DNA from: Poriferisodalis sp965116715
Lineage (GTDB): Bacteria > Actinomycetota > Acidimicrobiia > Acidimicrobiales > Poriferisodalaceae
Assembly: GCA_965116715.1 (NCBI GenBank)
Contig: OZ220724.1
Coordinates: forward strand, 2,604,001 to 2,668,000
Direction: 5' to 3'
DNA: 64,000 nucleotides
Of the stretch, positions 40,811-48,865 are shown in pieces. A program made the translations under genes and the position numbers. Each line of letters begins with the position of its first letter. Within the stretch, counting starts at the first letter, position 1. The notes below the pieces were generated by a model. The model made no database searches, had not been told where the DNA came from, and saw only the letters and a program-made list of their open reading frames with translations.

Positions 40811-41212
40811 ATGCGGCGCATGCACATCGGACTGCAGGTCGACGATCTCGACTCCTCGATCGAGTTCTACACCCGGCTGTTCGGCTGCGAGCCCACGCTG
40901 CGTCGCCCCGACTACGCCAAGTGGATGCTCGACGACCCCAGGGTCAACTTCTCGCTCGACACCCACGGCTGCGGGCAGCCGGGCTCGGCCCACTACGGCA
41001 TCCAGGTCGAGTCGCCCGAAGAGCTGGCGGCCATGCGCGACCACATCGACGCCGCCGAGCTGCCCCGATCCGACCAGAACGACCTGGTGTGCGGCTACCA
41101 GCTGCAGCACAAGTCGTGGGTCACCGACCCCAACGGCCTGTGGTGGGAGGCGTTCTTCACCGAAGGCGTGGTGAACGAGGGCTACGGCACCGCGGAAATG
41201 CCCGACCCGTGA
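40811..41212 (+). CDS. VOC-family protein, ArsI/CadI-like
   Basis: 133 residues from ATG 40811. Paired beta-alpha-beta-beta-beta modules of the glyoxalase superfamily: MHIGLQVDDLDSSIEFYTRLFGCEPTLRRPDYAKWML, then VNFSLDTHG, YGIQVESPEELAAM and SWVTDPNGLWWEAFF. The pattern F-G-C-E-P-T-x-R-x-x-Y-A-K-x-x-L is close to ArsI/CadI dioxygenase or lyase relatives. Metal ligands likely are His6, His62 and Glu at the end of WWEAFF. Divergent from the hydrolase gene at 40702. Confidence 0.85.
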   Translation: MRRMHIGLQVDDLDSSIEFYTRLFGCEPTLRRPDYAKWMLDDPRVNFSLDTHGCGQPGSAHYGIQVESPEELAAMRDHIDAAELPRSDQNDLVCGYQLQHKSWVTDPNGLWWEAFFTEGVVNEGYGTAEMPDP

Positions 41213-41213
41213 G

Positions 41214-42209
41214 CTACAAGTACGCCGCCCGTGACCGGCGGCGGCGCGGGTTGAGCGGGTTCGGCACGAACATCGGCACCGCCGCCTGGTAGCGGCTGTA
41301 GGCGGGGTACCTCTCGCCCGAGATCCGCTCGGTGAGCCTCGTCGACACCGCGAACAGCAGCACCAGGATCACCCAGCCCAACCCGGTCCAGTGCCACAGC
41401 CGGCCCGACGCCGAGATCGCAAACAGGTAGAAGACGATCCACATGGCCTGCTCGCAGGTGCAGTTGGGATGGCGGCAGTAGCGGAACAGCCCCTCGGTGA
41501 GAAACGGCCGCTCCACCTCGGCGCCCGCCGCCACCAGCCGTGCCTTGTTCTGCTGGAACCGCCACATCTGCCCGTCGGCGACGGTCTCCAGCACCAGCAG
41601 CGCCAGGAACGCCACGGTCGCGGCGTAGTCCAGCCACCCCAGCGGCACCTCGGCGTGCAGCCACGCTTGGTGAATCGGCGACGTGAACAGCCAGATCAAC
41701 GCGAGCTGCCCGGCCGACACCAGCATCACGCTGAACACCTCGAACGCCACCGCGTGGTACTGCTGCCTGATGTAGGTCCAGCGATAGTCCTGGTTGCCGG
41801 GCCGGTACCCGTCCCTGCGGGTCAGGTTGAACGACAGCCGCACTCCCCACAGGCACGCCAGCGCTGCCATCACGGTGATCCGGGCGGAGCCGAACCCCAC
41901 GTCGGCGGCCACGATCAGGCAGTACGCCGCTGGCAGCACCGACCAGAGCCGGTCCACCCACGAGTAGTCCCGGGTGGCCGTCGCGGCCATCCAGCAGAGC
42001 ACGACGAGGGCGGTGCACAGGTCGAGCGCGGTCCCGTACGGCGTGCCTACGAGGGGATGGTCAATGGCCGCATAGGCGAACCGGCCGGGCACGAAGGCCA
42101 ATACGCCAACGGCGGCGACAATGAGCAGCCGCACACGGCCGGGCCTCACGACCGGCACCCGCTCGCCACTCGCCCGCAGGACTGGCCTCGAGGAACTGGA
42201 TGCTCCCAC
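41214..42209 (-). CDS. DUF1295-family membrane protein, steroid-reductase-like
   Basis: 331 residues with about eight membrane helices, including RVRLLIVAAVGVLAFVPGRFAYA and AWLHAEVPLGWLDYAATVAFLALLVLE. The conserved core is RWTYIRQQYHAVAFEVF, FLTEGLFRYCRHPNCTCEQAMWIVFYLFA and TERISGERYPAYSRYQAAVPMFVPN, typical of DUF1295 and isoprenylcysteine methyltransferase/5-alpha reductase folds. NADPH-linked reduction or methylation of a hydrophobic substrate is probable. Its end abuts the VOC gene on the opposite strand. Confidence 0.87.
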   Translation of the reverse strand: MGASSSSRPVLRASGERVPVVRPGRVRLLIVAAVGVLAFVPGRFAYAAIDHPLVGTPYGTALDLCTALVVLCWMAATATRDYSWVDRLWSVLPAAYCLIVAADVGFGSARITVMAALACLWGVRLSFNLTRRDGYRPGNQDYRWTYIRQQYHAVAFEVFSVMLVSAGQLALIWLFTSPIHQAWLHAEVPLGWLDYAATVAFLALLVLETVADGQMWRFQQNKARLVAAGAEVERPFLTEGLFRYCRHPNCTCEQAMWIVFYLFAISASGRLWHWTGLGWVILVLLFAVSTRLTERISGERYPAYSRYQAAVPMFVPNPLNPRRRRSRAAYL

Positions 42210-42243
42210 ACGAGCCTCGCCAGCCCGCCGGTGACGGGCGTGA

Positions 42244-43134
42244 TCAGTTGCAGAGGCCCTGCGCGCTGACGCCTCGATCGATGTAGCACATCACGGTGCC
42301 CTCGACGTTGCGCAGCGTGAAGGTTCCGTCGCTGTTGCGGGTGGCGAACACGCGCAGCCGGAAGCCCCGGATGGAGTCGTCAGGCTGACCGACCACATCC
42401 ATGGTGACCTCGCTGAGCTCGCCCACCGTCGGCTCGCCCGAAACTCTCACTCGCGACTCGGGCTCCTCCGAGGCCACGGCCCCCGCAACGGCCCGTCCCA
42501 GCGCCGTCAGGTTGGCCGCGCTGGGCGTCTGGCCGAGGCGCGCCACGATCTCGGTGGTGGTGTCGACGGTCGCGCCCAGCGGCGTCACGAAGTCGCCGCT
42601 GACCCAGCCGAGCACTCCGGCTGCGTGCACCTCGTACCAGAGCACGTCGGACACCTCTTGCATCGTGCCCGTGGGCACGATGCCGGTGGACGTCGAGTCG
42701 AGCTTGGCCACGATCTGGCCGCCCGGCTCCTCGCGCACGTTGAGCGTGCTGTCGTAGCCGATGCCCACCACGGCCAGCACCAAGGGCGGCTCGGCGGCTT
42801 CGACGGCCTCGGCTGCCGTGGTGGCGGTCACGACTTGCTGCCCGGCCGTCGTCGTGGGCGTCGGCGGCAACGTCTGGACCGTGCCGATGGTCGTGGTGGG
42901 AATCGGGGTCGGTGCGGTGGCCACTGGTGCGGAGGTGACCTCGGTAACTGCCGGCTCGGCCTCGACGTCGTCGTCGCCGTCCGAGTCGCCGACGGCGACC
43001 ACCAGCGCCGCAATCGCCACGGCGAGCGCCAGCAGCGCGACGCCGAGCGGAAGTCGATCCTTCAAGGCGACCAGGCCCTCAGAAGGCGGTCCCTCCATGC
43101 CGGGGGGCTCGGGGAAATCGGTCGGCCCGGTCAT
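42244..43134 (-). CDS. Membrane-anchored protein with SH3-like domain
   Basis: 296 residues. A single N-terminal helix (LPLGVALLALAVAIAALVVAVG, about 28-50) anchors the protein outside the membrane. A Thr/Pro/Ala-rich linker leads to an SH3b domain at about 120-185: GIGYDSTLNVREEPGGQIVAKL, with GTMQEVSDVLWYEVHAAGVLGWVSGDFV. The C-terminal 100 residues (PESRVRVSGEPTVGELSEVTMDVVGQPDDSIRGF) form a beta-rich domain of unknown type. Such domains bind wall polymers. The FxsA gene lies 19 bases further along on the same strand. Confidence 0.8.
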   Translation of the reverse strand: MTGPTDFPEPPGMEGPPSEGLVALKDRLPLGVALLALAVAIAALVVAVGDSDGDDDVEAEPAVTEVTSAPVATAPTPIPTTTIGTVQTLPPTPTTTAGQQVVTATTAAEAVEAAEPPLVLAVVGIGYDSTLNVREEPGGQIVAKLDSTSTGIVPTGTMQEVSDVLWYEVHAAGVLGWVSGDFVTPLGATVDTTTEIVARLGQTPSAANLTALGRAVAGAVASEEPESRVRVSGEPTVGELSEVTMDVVGQPDDSIRGFRLRVFATRNSDGTFTLRNVEGTVMCYIDRGVSAQGLCN

Positions 43135-43153
43135 CGGGTGTCAGCCATCGGTG

Positions 43154-43627
43154 TCAGTCATTCCTGTCAGTCGGGTAGCTCCCGGCGTCGAAGGTGGGCC
43201 CCGAACGGCGGTGCCCACCAGGTCTGCCCGGCTCGCCGGGCCAGCCGGCGACCGTGATGCGCTTGGAGTAGCGACGCATCAGTACCGAGCGTACGGCGAT
43301 GCGGCTCGGCGGGAAGAGCAAGAGCAGGCCGACGGCATCGGTGAGGAAGCCCGGCGTCAGCATCAGCGCGCCGGCAACCAGGATCAGCACCCCGTCGACG
43401 AGCTCGTTGCCCGGAATCTCGCCCTGTGCCAAGCGGGTGCGGATCTGGTTCAGCACTCCGAGCCCCGAGCGGCGCACCATCCAGGCGCCCACCACCGACA
43501 CCGCCAGCAGCAGCAGGATCGTCTGGCCGACACCCAGCCCGCCGGCCACCTGCACGATCACATAGAGCTCCAGCAGCGGCACCGACACGAGCAACAGGAT
43601 CAGCACCGCCAGCACGCCGCCCACCAT
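43154..43627 (-). CDS. fxsA: FxsA-family membrane protein
   Basis: 157 residues. Three to four membrane helices: VGGVLAVLILLLVSVPLLELYVIVQVAGGLGVG, ILLLLAVSVVGAWMVRRSGLGV and the segment ELVDGVLILVAGALMLTPGFLTDAVGLLLLFPPSR. The last is the signature of the family (P-G-F-[LI]-T-D-x-x-G-x-x-L-L-x-P-x-R). FxsA suppresses phage exclusion in E. coli by sequestering the PifA protein; the role in actinobacteria is unknown. The C-terminal 45 residues are a charged tail. Confidence 0.9.
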   Translation of the reverse strand: MVGGVLAVLILLLVSVPLLELYVIVQVAGGLGVGQTILLLLAVSVVGAWMVRRSGLGVLNQIRTRLAQGEIPGNELVDGVLILVAGALMLTPGFLTDAVGLLLLFPPSRIAVRSVLMRRYSKRITVAGWPGEPGRPGGHRRSGPTFDAGSYPTDRND

Positions 43628-43683
43628 ACGACGATCCTCCGCTGCGGAAGCGTCGGCCCGGCAGCAGCGCAGCGACAGGTAGC

Positions 43684-43989
43684 TCAGAGATTCAGTCCGA
43701 TGGCGGCGACCGGTGTGGTCATCTGCATCTGCGGGGGAGATCCCATCAGCGGGCCGAACGCCGCCATCGCCTCCTGCATGGCCGGTGTCTGGCCGTGGTG
43801 CTGCATCGACTCGGCGTCGCTCATCAAGGCGAAGAACCAGAACGTGTTCCCCTCGCCCCGGTGGTAGGAGTAGATCTCCACGCCCGGCTCGTCGCGTGCG
43901 GCTTCGACCATCGCCGACAGCACCGCTTCCATCTCGTCGGCCTTGCCGTCCTGGCAGTCGAAGCTGCCGATCACCGTTGCCTTGCCCAT
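43684..43989 (-). CDS. Antibiotic-biosynthesis-monooxygenase-like protein
   Basis: 101 residues from ATG 43989. The ferredoxin-like dimeric fold is recognisable: TVIGSFDCQDGKADEMEAVLSAMVEAARDEPGVEIYSYHRGEGNTFWFFALMSDAESMQHHGQTPAMQEAMAAFG. YSYHR and F-W-F-F-A-L are the family's core strands. Members act as small monooxygenases or quinone-binding proteins. It has no close partner; a cupin gene ends 62 bases upstream in the same direction. Confidence 0.82.
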   Translation of the reverse strand: MGKATVIGSFDCQDGKADEMEAVLSAMVEAARDEPGVEIYSYHRGEGNTFWFFALMSDAESMQHHGQTPAMQEAMAAFGPLMGSPPQMQMTTPVAAIGLNL

Positions 43990-44050
43990 GACGGTTGCTC
44001 CTCGCCGGTCTGTGGTGTCCGCCGCTGAGTCTGCCTGAGTGCGGCTCGTG

Positions 44051-44428
44051 TCAGGCGCGCCAAGCGGCGGGGTCGGCATCGTCGGGCAGCACGGCGAACA
44101 GCATGGAGGCTCCCGCTGGTCGGAAGCGTGACTTGTGCCCTTGCCCGGTGAGATCGTCGGCGAGCAGCACCTCGCCCGGGCCGATACGCCGCACGCTCCC
44201 GTCTCCGGCCTCCACCTCGACCTCAGCGTCCAGCGGGATCACGAGCTGCCGCCGCGGAGCGTTGTGGAAGTCCATGTCCAGGTCCGGCTGTCCGGTGCGG
44301 AAGATGACGCCGTCGATCGGCAGCAGCGGTGTCTCGCTGCCGCGTTCGCCCTGCGTCGAGGCGATCTCCAGGTCCTCGAACGTGGTCTGGCCGTCGCCGC
44401 CGGTGCGCATCCAGGTGATCTTCATCAT
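44051..44428 (-). CDS. Cupin-like protein
   Basis: 125 residues from ATG 44428 (a second ATG follows). It has the cupin pattern MDFHNAPRRQLVIPLDAEVEVEAGDGSVRRIGPGEVLLADDLTGQGHKSRF, with likely metal ligands His (FHNA) and His (GQGHKS). It overlaps the amidase stop by ATGA, so the pair is one unit. Small cupins of this form can be sensors or isomerases; the function here is not known. Confidence 0.8.
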   Translation of the reverse strand: MMKITWMRTGGDGQTTFEDLEIASTQGERGSETPLLPIDGVIFRTGQPDLDMDFHNAPRRQLVIPLDAEVEVEAGDGSVRRIGPGEVLLADDLTGQGHKSRFRPAGASMLFAVLPDDADPAAWRA

Positions 44429-45849
44429 GCGGCTCCGGCCCACAGCGGCGGGGTCGGCATCGGCCCCCGGGCGGCCTCGTAGGCCGCAGCCAGCGACAGC
44501 GACAGCGTCTCGTCGCCGCCCCGGCACATGAACTGGATCGACGTCGGCAGGCCTCCCGCCGGCCCCGCTGGTGACACCCCAGTCGGCACGGTCGTCGAGC
44601 ACAGCGCCAAGAAGTTCGCCGCCCGGGTGAACAGTGCCGGGGTGTTGGTCTCGTCGGCCTCGGCGACGGGCAGCGGCAGCATCGGCGTGGTGGGCGTCAC
44701 CATCGCGTCGAAGCCTTCGAACGCTTCGGCGAACTCGGCAAGATCGATACGCCGCTGCACCATCGCCGCGATGTACTCGCTCGCCGAGATCCGCGCCCCG
44801 GGCAGCACCCTGGCCCGCACCCGCTCGTCCACCTTCGAAGCCGGGTCTTCCATCATCGAGCCGTAGTAGTAGTACGACTCCGCCGTCACGATCACGAAGC
44901 GGGTGTTCTTCATCTCCTCGAACGAGGTCGGCGGGTCGAAGGGCAGCACCTCGGCCCCCAGCCCGGCCAGCACCTCGAGCGCAGCGTCGTACGCCGCGAG
45001 CTGCGCAGCCTCCACACCCGCACGCTCGGCATCGCTCAGGCACCCGATGCGCTGCCCGGACAGGCCGCCCTCGAGCGCCGCCCGCACTGCCCCGTAGCGA
45101 CCGGTGCCCGCCAGCCAGTCACGTTCGACGTCACCCGCTTCCGTGCCCAGCATGGCGTCGAACATGAGCGCCGCGTCCAGCACGGTGCGAACCAGCGGCC
45201 CCGGCGTGTCCAAGGTGTGCGACAGCGGCACGATGCCGTCGATCGGCAGCAGGCCCTCGGTGGTCTTCAGCCCCACGATCCCGCACAGCGCAGCCGGCAG
45301 CCGCACCGACCCGCCCGTGTCGGTGCCCACCGCGCACGGCACCATGCCCGACGCTACCGCCGCGCCCGAACCCGACGACGAACCGCCCGGCGTGCGCAGC
45401 ACGTCGGCATCCCACGGGTTCCAGGGCGTGCCCATGTGCTGATTGGTGCCCCAACCGCCCATCGCGAACTCGACGGTCTTGGTCTTGCCCACCAGCACCC
45501 CGCCCGCATCCAGCAGCCGCTGCGCGACCACCGCCGTGGCCGGCGACACCCGGTCCGCCCACTCGGCCGACCCCGCCGTGGTCACCCGTCCCTCAACATC
45601 CACGATGTCCTTCAGGGCGAACGGCACCCCGAAGAACGGTCCCAACGGCGCACCCGAATCCCGAGCCGTCGCCACGGCCACCTCCGCGACCCTTGCCGCC
45701 GCCAGCGCCTCGTCGTCGTACACCGCCTGCCAGGCGCCGACCCGCCCGTCCAGCGCCTCCACCGCCGCCAAGCACTCCTCAGTCGCTTCCACCGGCGACC
45801 GCGACCCGTCCCGGTAGCCCGCCGCCAGCTCAGCAATCGTCGCCGTCAC
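44425..45849 (-). CDS. Amidase-signature hydrolase
   Basis: 474 residues from ATG 45849. All the hallmarks of the amidase family are present: VPFALKDIVDVEG (Lys), RTPGGSSSGSGAAVASGMVPCAVGTDTGGSVRLPAALCGIVGLK (serine cluster, about 153-190) and TLDTPGPLVRTVLDAALMFDA. The catalytic Ser-cisSer-Lys triad is complete, so it should hydrolyse an amide or ester. Substrate is not visible. It is coupled to a cupin gene. A long, compositionally similar minus-strand frame at 45131-45562 is a shadow. Confidence 0.9.
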   Translation of the reverse strand: MTATIAELAAGYRDGSRSPVEATEECLAAVEALDGRVGAWQAVYDDEALAAARVAEVAVATARDSGAPLGPFFGVPFALKDIVDVEGRVTTAGSAEWADRVSPATAVVAQRLLDAGGVLVGKTKTVEFAMGGWGTNQHMGTPWNPWDADVLRTPGGSSSGSGAAVASGMVPCAVGTDTGGSVRLPAALCGIVGLKTTEGLLPIDGIVPLSHTLDTPGPLVRTVLDAALMFDAMLGTEAGDVERDWLAGTGRYGAVRAALEGGLSGQRIGCLSDAERAGVEAAQLAAYDAALEVLAGLGAEVLPFDPPTSFEEMKNTRFVIVTAESYYYYGSMMEDPASKVDERVRARVLPGARISASEYIAAMVQRRIDLAEFAEAFEGFDAMVTPTTPMLPLPVAEADETNTPALFTRAANFLALCSTTVPTGVSPAGPAGGLPTSIQFMCRGGDETLSLSLAAAYEAARGPMPTPPLWAGAA

Positions 45850-45915
45850 GCCGCCCCCAAATCACGAATCTCGCCCGCTGCGCTCCGCAACAAGCACCGG
45901 GCAGTCTCGCGTTGT

Positions 45916-47019
45916 TCAGGCCCGGAAGCTGCCGCGGCGGCCCCCGGGATTCTCTCGGGGTCCGTAGTAGCCGAAGGTCCAGCCCGGCATCTGCTTCCAC
46001 TCGATGCGCCTCACTTCGTCCGCGTAGCGCTCGGTCGCAGCGATCAGCGCATCCTCGGCTGCGTAGTCGAACGGGTCCTGCAGCCGGGCCGCCACACCGG
46101 GATCACTGCGCAGGTTCTCCACCTGCCATCGCACGGTGCGCCGCAGTCCCTCCTCGGGGTCCACCTTGTCGCGGTAGCCAAGCTGGCGGCGGATCTTCTC
46201 GGTGCTGAGGATGCTGTGCGCTGACGAGTGGTTGAGCAGGAACTGCCCGCCGGTCGCAGCCAGCTCACCCGGCACCGAGACCAGCTCGAACGGGTTGCCC
46301 AGCTCGTCGCCGATAATCTGCGCGATCTGCGCGTAGGTGAACTGCCGGTCGTCGCCCACGTTGTAGACCTCGCCCGCCGAGCGGTCGAGATGGTCCACCG
46401 CGAGCAGCACCGCGGAGGTGGCGTTCTCCACAAACGCTGACGTGGCCACCGTCAAGCCGCCGTCGGGCACGATGATCTGGCGCCGGCCGTCGAGCGCACG
46501 CTTGACCAGCGTCCATTCCCGCGGCAGCACCTGATTGGGGCCGTAGATGTACGGGTAGCGAAAGTGCGTGGCATCGGGGTGCAGCGAGAAGGTCAGCTGC
46601 TCCGACTCGGTCATCTTGAGCGGCTTGGGCCCCGACCGTTCGTCGCCCACCAGGCGATCGTCCTCGTTCGTCGGCACCGGCATCCCCTCGGGAAACTCGA
46701 CGGCATGCTCGGCGTACCCGCTGTACACCGGCACGCCGCCGATCGAGAACAGGCGGGGGGTACGGCCGGCGAGCACCTTGACGATCGACCGGAGCCGCCC
46801 GTACATCGCGAACACCACGTCGAACGTGCGCCCCTCGATCGACGACCGGAACGCTTCCTCGTCGAACGGATCGGTGTGGATGTGCTCGAGATGATCGGGA
46901 ATGGTGTCGACCTCGTGGCGCCCGGTGTGCAGGATCGTCACGGTGTGCCCGCGGTCCACCAGCCCGTTCACGATGTGCGGCCCAGTCGGCCCGGTCCCAC
47001 CGATGACCAGGATGTTCAT
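45916..47019 (-). CDS. NAD-dependent epimerase/dehydratase-like protein
   Basis: 367 residues from ATG 47019 (the frame extends to 47175 without family match). An extended SDR: NILVIGGTGPTGPHIVNGLVDRGHTVTILHTG is the NAD fold, FRYPYIYGPNQVLPREWTLVKRALDG is the region after the catalytic Tyr, and VYNVGDDRQFTYAQIAQIIGDELGNPF follows. SIGGVPVYSGYAEH lies near the active site. Related to sugar epimerases and atypical SDRs. Substrate unknown; it stands alone, divergent from the 47152 gene. Confidence 0.88.
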   Translation of the reverse strand: MNILVIGGTGPTGPHIVNGLVDRGHTVTILHTGRHEVDTIPDHLEHIHTDPFDEEAFRSSIEGRTFDVVFAMYGRLRSIVKVLAGRTPRLFSIGGVPVYSGYAEHAVEFPEGMPVPTNEDDRLVGDERSGPKPLKMTESEQLTFSLHPDATHFRYPYIYGPNQVLPREWTLVKRALDGRRQIIVPDGGLTVATSAFVENATSAVLLAVDHLDRSAGEVYNVGDDRQFTYAQIAQIIGDELGNPFELVSVPGELAATGGQFLLNHSSAHSILSTEKIRRQLGYRDKVDPEEGLRRTVRWQVENLRSDPGVAARLQDPFDYAAEDALIAATERYADEVRRIEWKQMPGWTFGYYGPRENPGGRRGSFRA

Positions 47020-47151
47020 GCCGCCAGCTTGGCCCACCACCGACGCCGACGCTCGCAATGTTGCGCCGGGCGGGGGGATAGGGCACTGCGTTAGGTTCGG
47101 CTGCGGCATGTCGCGACTGCACCGCCGGTCGCAACCACGGGGAGATCTGAC

Positions 47152-47562
47152 ATGACCGAAGACACCGATCAGCATGAACTCGACAAGATGCGCGGGCTGA
47201 CTTTCCTCTGGGTGCTGGTGCTGGCAGGCGGCATGACGCTCTTGTTCGCACTGACGCAGTGGGGCTTGCTCGACGATGTACCCCTGAGCGAAGTCGGAGC
47301 CGTCGCCGTGGGCACGGGCAACGGCATCGGGATCGTCGCCATCGGAGGATGGAACGCCATCGGCGTCGTGGCCATCGGCGGGGCGAACTCCATCGGCATC
47401 ATCTCCATCGGTGGTCTCAACAGCTTCGGTGTGATCTCATTCGGTGGCCTGACTTCTGGCGGCGGCGTCACCTTCGGCGGCCTCAGCTCCTTCGGCATTG
47501 CCCGAGGTGTGCGGTTCCTTGCGTGGTCGCCTCTGCGGATGCGCGGCGGCCGGCCTTGCTGA
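47152..47562 (+). CDS. Membrane-anchored glycine-rich repeat protein
   Basis: 136 residues from ATG 47152 with GGGGAG upstream. A single membrane helix (FLWVLVLAGGMTLLFALTQW, about 18-37) is followed by a striking repeat: GIGIVAIGGWNAIGVVAIGGANSIGIISIGGLNSFGVISFGG, five to six units of about ten to twelve residues with the pattern [GS]-[IF]-G-h-h-[AS]-[IF]-G-G. The last 30 residues are basic. This is a right-handed beta-solenoid-like pattern similar to pentapeptide-type helices. The function is unknown. Confidence 0.75.
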   Translation: MTEDTDQHELDKMRGLTFLWVLVLAGGMTLLFALTQWGLLDDVPLSEVGAVAVGTGNGIGIVAIGGWNAIGVVAIGGANSIGIISIGGLNSFGVISFGGLTSGGGVTFGGLSSFGIARGVRFLAWSPLRMRGGRPC

Positions 47563-47587
47563 GCCACAGCGGCCAAGGAGAAGCGAG

Positions 47588-48778
47588 GTGACGGGCTCGA
47601 CTGGAACGGGGCCGCTGGCGGGCATCCGTGTTGTGGAGATTGCGACGTTCATCGCCGCGCCTGGCGGCTCGCACCTGCTGGCGTCGCAGGGTGCCGAGGT
47701 CATCAAGGTGGAAGATCTGGTGGTCGGCGATCCGCTGCGCATGTTCGGGTCGAGCCGGGGCGGCATGTCGGGCTGGTTCGCCAACATTAACGCCGGCAAG
47801 CGCTCGCTCGCCATGGACATCGCTTCGGAGTCCGGCAGGGAACTCATGGCTGACTTGCTGGCCACTGCTGACGTGTTCGTGCAGGCGTACCGGCCCGGTG
47901 TGGCCGAGCGGCTGGGCATCGGCGAGGCCGATGTGCGCCAGCGCAACCCGAAGATCGTCTACGTGTCGATCAGCGGCTTCGGCCGCGACGGGCCGTATTC
48001 GAAGCGGCCGGCGTACGACGCGGTCATCCAGGGCTGGTCGGGCATCGCGGCGGTGCAGGGCGGCGACGGCGAGCCGCAGTTCGTGAAGAGCTTCATCCCC
48101 GACAAGGTCACCTCGCTCACCTGGACCCAGGCCGTGTGCGCGGCGCTGTTCGCCCGTGAGCGCACCGGCCGGGGCGAGCACGTCGAGCTGTCGCTGCTGG
48201 ACTCGGCAGTCAGCTTCATGTGGCCCGACGCGATGATGGACCACACGGTGCTGTCCGACGACGCCGACCACCGGCCGAACCTGCTGGCCGACTACCGGCT
48301 GCTGGCCTGCCGGGACGGCTACGTGGCCATGATGCCGCTCACCGACGCCCACTGGAAGGGCGTGGCCGACGCCTTCGAGCGACCCGACCTGCTCACCGAC
48401 CCCCGCTTCGCCGAACCGGGGCCGCGGGCGGCCCATTTCGGCGACATGATCGACACGCTCGGCGAGGTGGTGGCCGACGTCGCCCGCGACGACGTGGTCG
48501 AACGCCTCATCGCCGCCGACGTGCCGGTAGCGCCCGCCCTGCGCCCCGACGAGATCGCCGCCGACCCGCAGGTGCAGCACTCCGGCGTGGTGCGGGAAGT
48601 CGACCACCCCATCGTGGGCCCGATCCGCCAGCACCGCCCCGCTGCGCTGTTCGCCGGCGGCATGCCCGAGCTGCGCCACGCCGTCGAGCGGGGCGCCGAC
48701 ACCGATCAGATTCTGAGCGAGCTGGGCAGGTCGCGCGCCGCCATCGCCGAGCTGCGTGCCGCCGGAATCGTGAAGTGA
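47588..48778 (+). CDS. CoA-transferase, family III (CaiB/BaiF type)
   Basis: 396 residues from GTG 47588, with AAGGAGA upstream. Characteristic elements: RVVEIATFIAAPGGSHLLASQGAEVIKVEDLVVGDPLR, FANINAGKRSLAMDI (the CoA-transferase region), ADVFVQAYRPGVAERLGIGEADVRQRNPKIVYVSISGFGRDGPYS and GGDGEPQFVKSFIPDKVTS. The catalytic Asp lies in the segment near YDAVIQG. It transfers CoA between carboxylic acids. The next gene (acyl-CoA-dehydrogenase-like) follows 87 bases later in the same direction, and an enoyl-CoA hydratase is further on, which suggests a fatty or branched acid pathway. Confidence 0.9.
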   Translation: MTGSTGTGPLAGIRVVEIATFIAAPGGSHLLASQGAEVIKVEDLVVGDPLRMFGSSRGGMSGWFANINAGKRSLAMDIASESGRELMADLLATADVFVQAYRPGVAERLGIGEADVRQRNPKIVYVSISGFGRDGPYSKRPAYDAVIQGWSGIAAVQGGDGEPQFVKSFIPDKVTSLTWTQAVCAALFARERTGRGEHVELSLLDSAVSFMWPDAMMDHTVLSDDADHRPNLLADYRLLACRDGYVAMMPLTDAHWKGVADAFERPDLLTDPRFAEPGPRAAHFGDMIDTLGEVVADVARDDVVERLIAADVPVAPALRPDEIAADPQVQHSGVVREVDHPIVGPIRQHRPAALFAGGMPELRHAVERGADTDQILSELGRSRAAIAELRAAGIVK

Positions 48779-48865
48779 CAGCGACCAAGCCAGCGGAGCG
48801 GGCTCGCAAGGCCATCCAAGGATCGTCCCGAGAAGCCGGCTGGAGCGTGAACTAGGAATAGTGGG

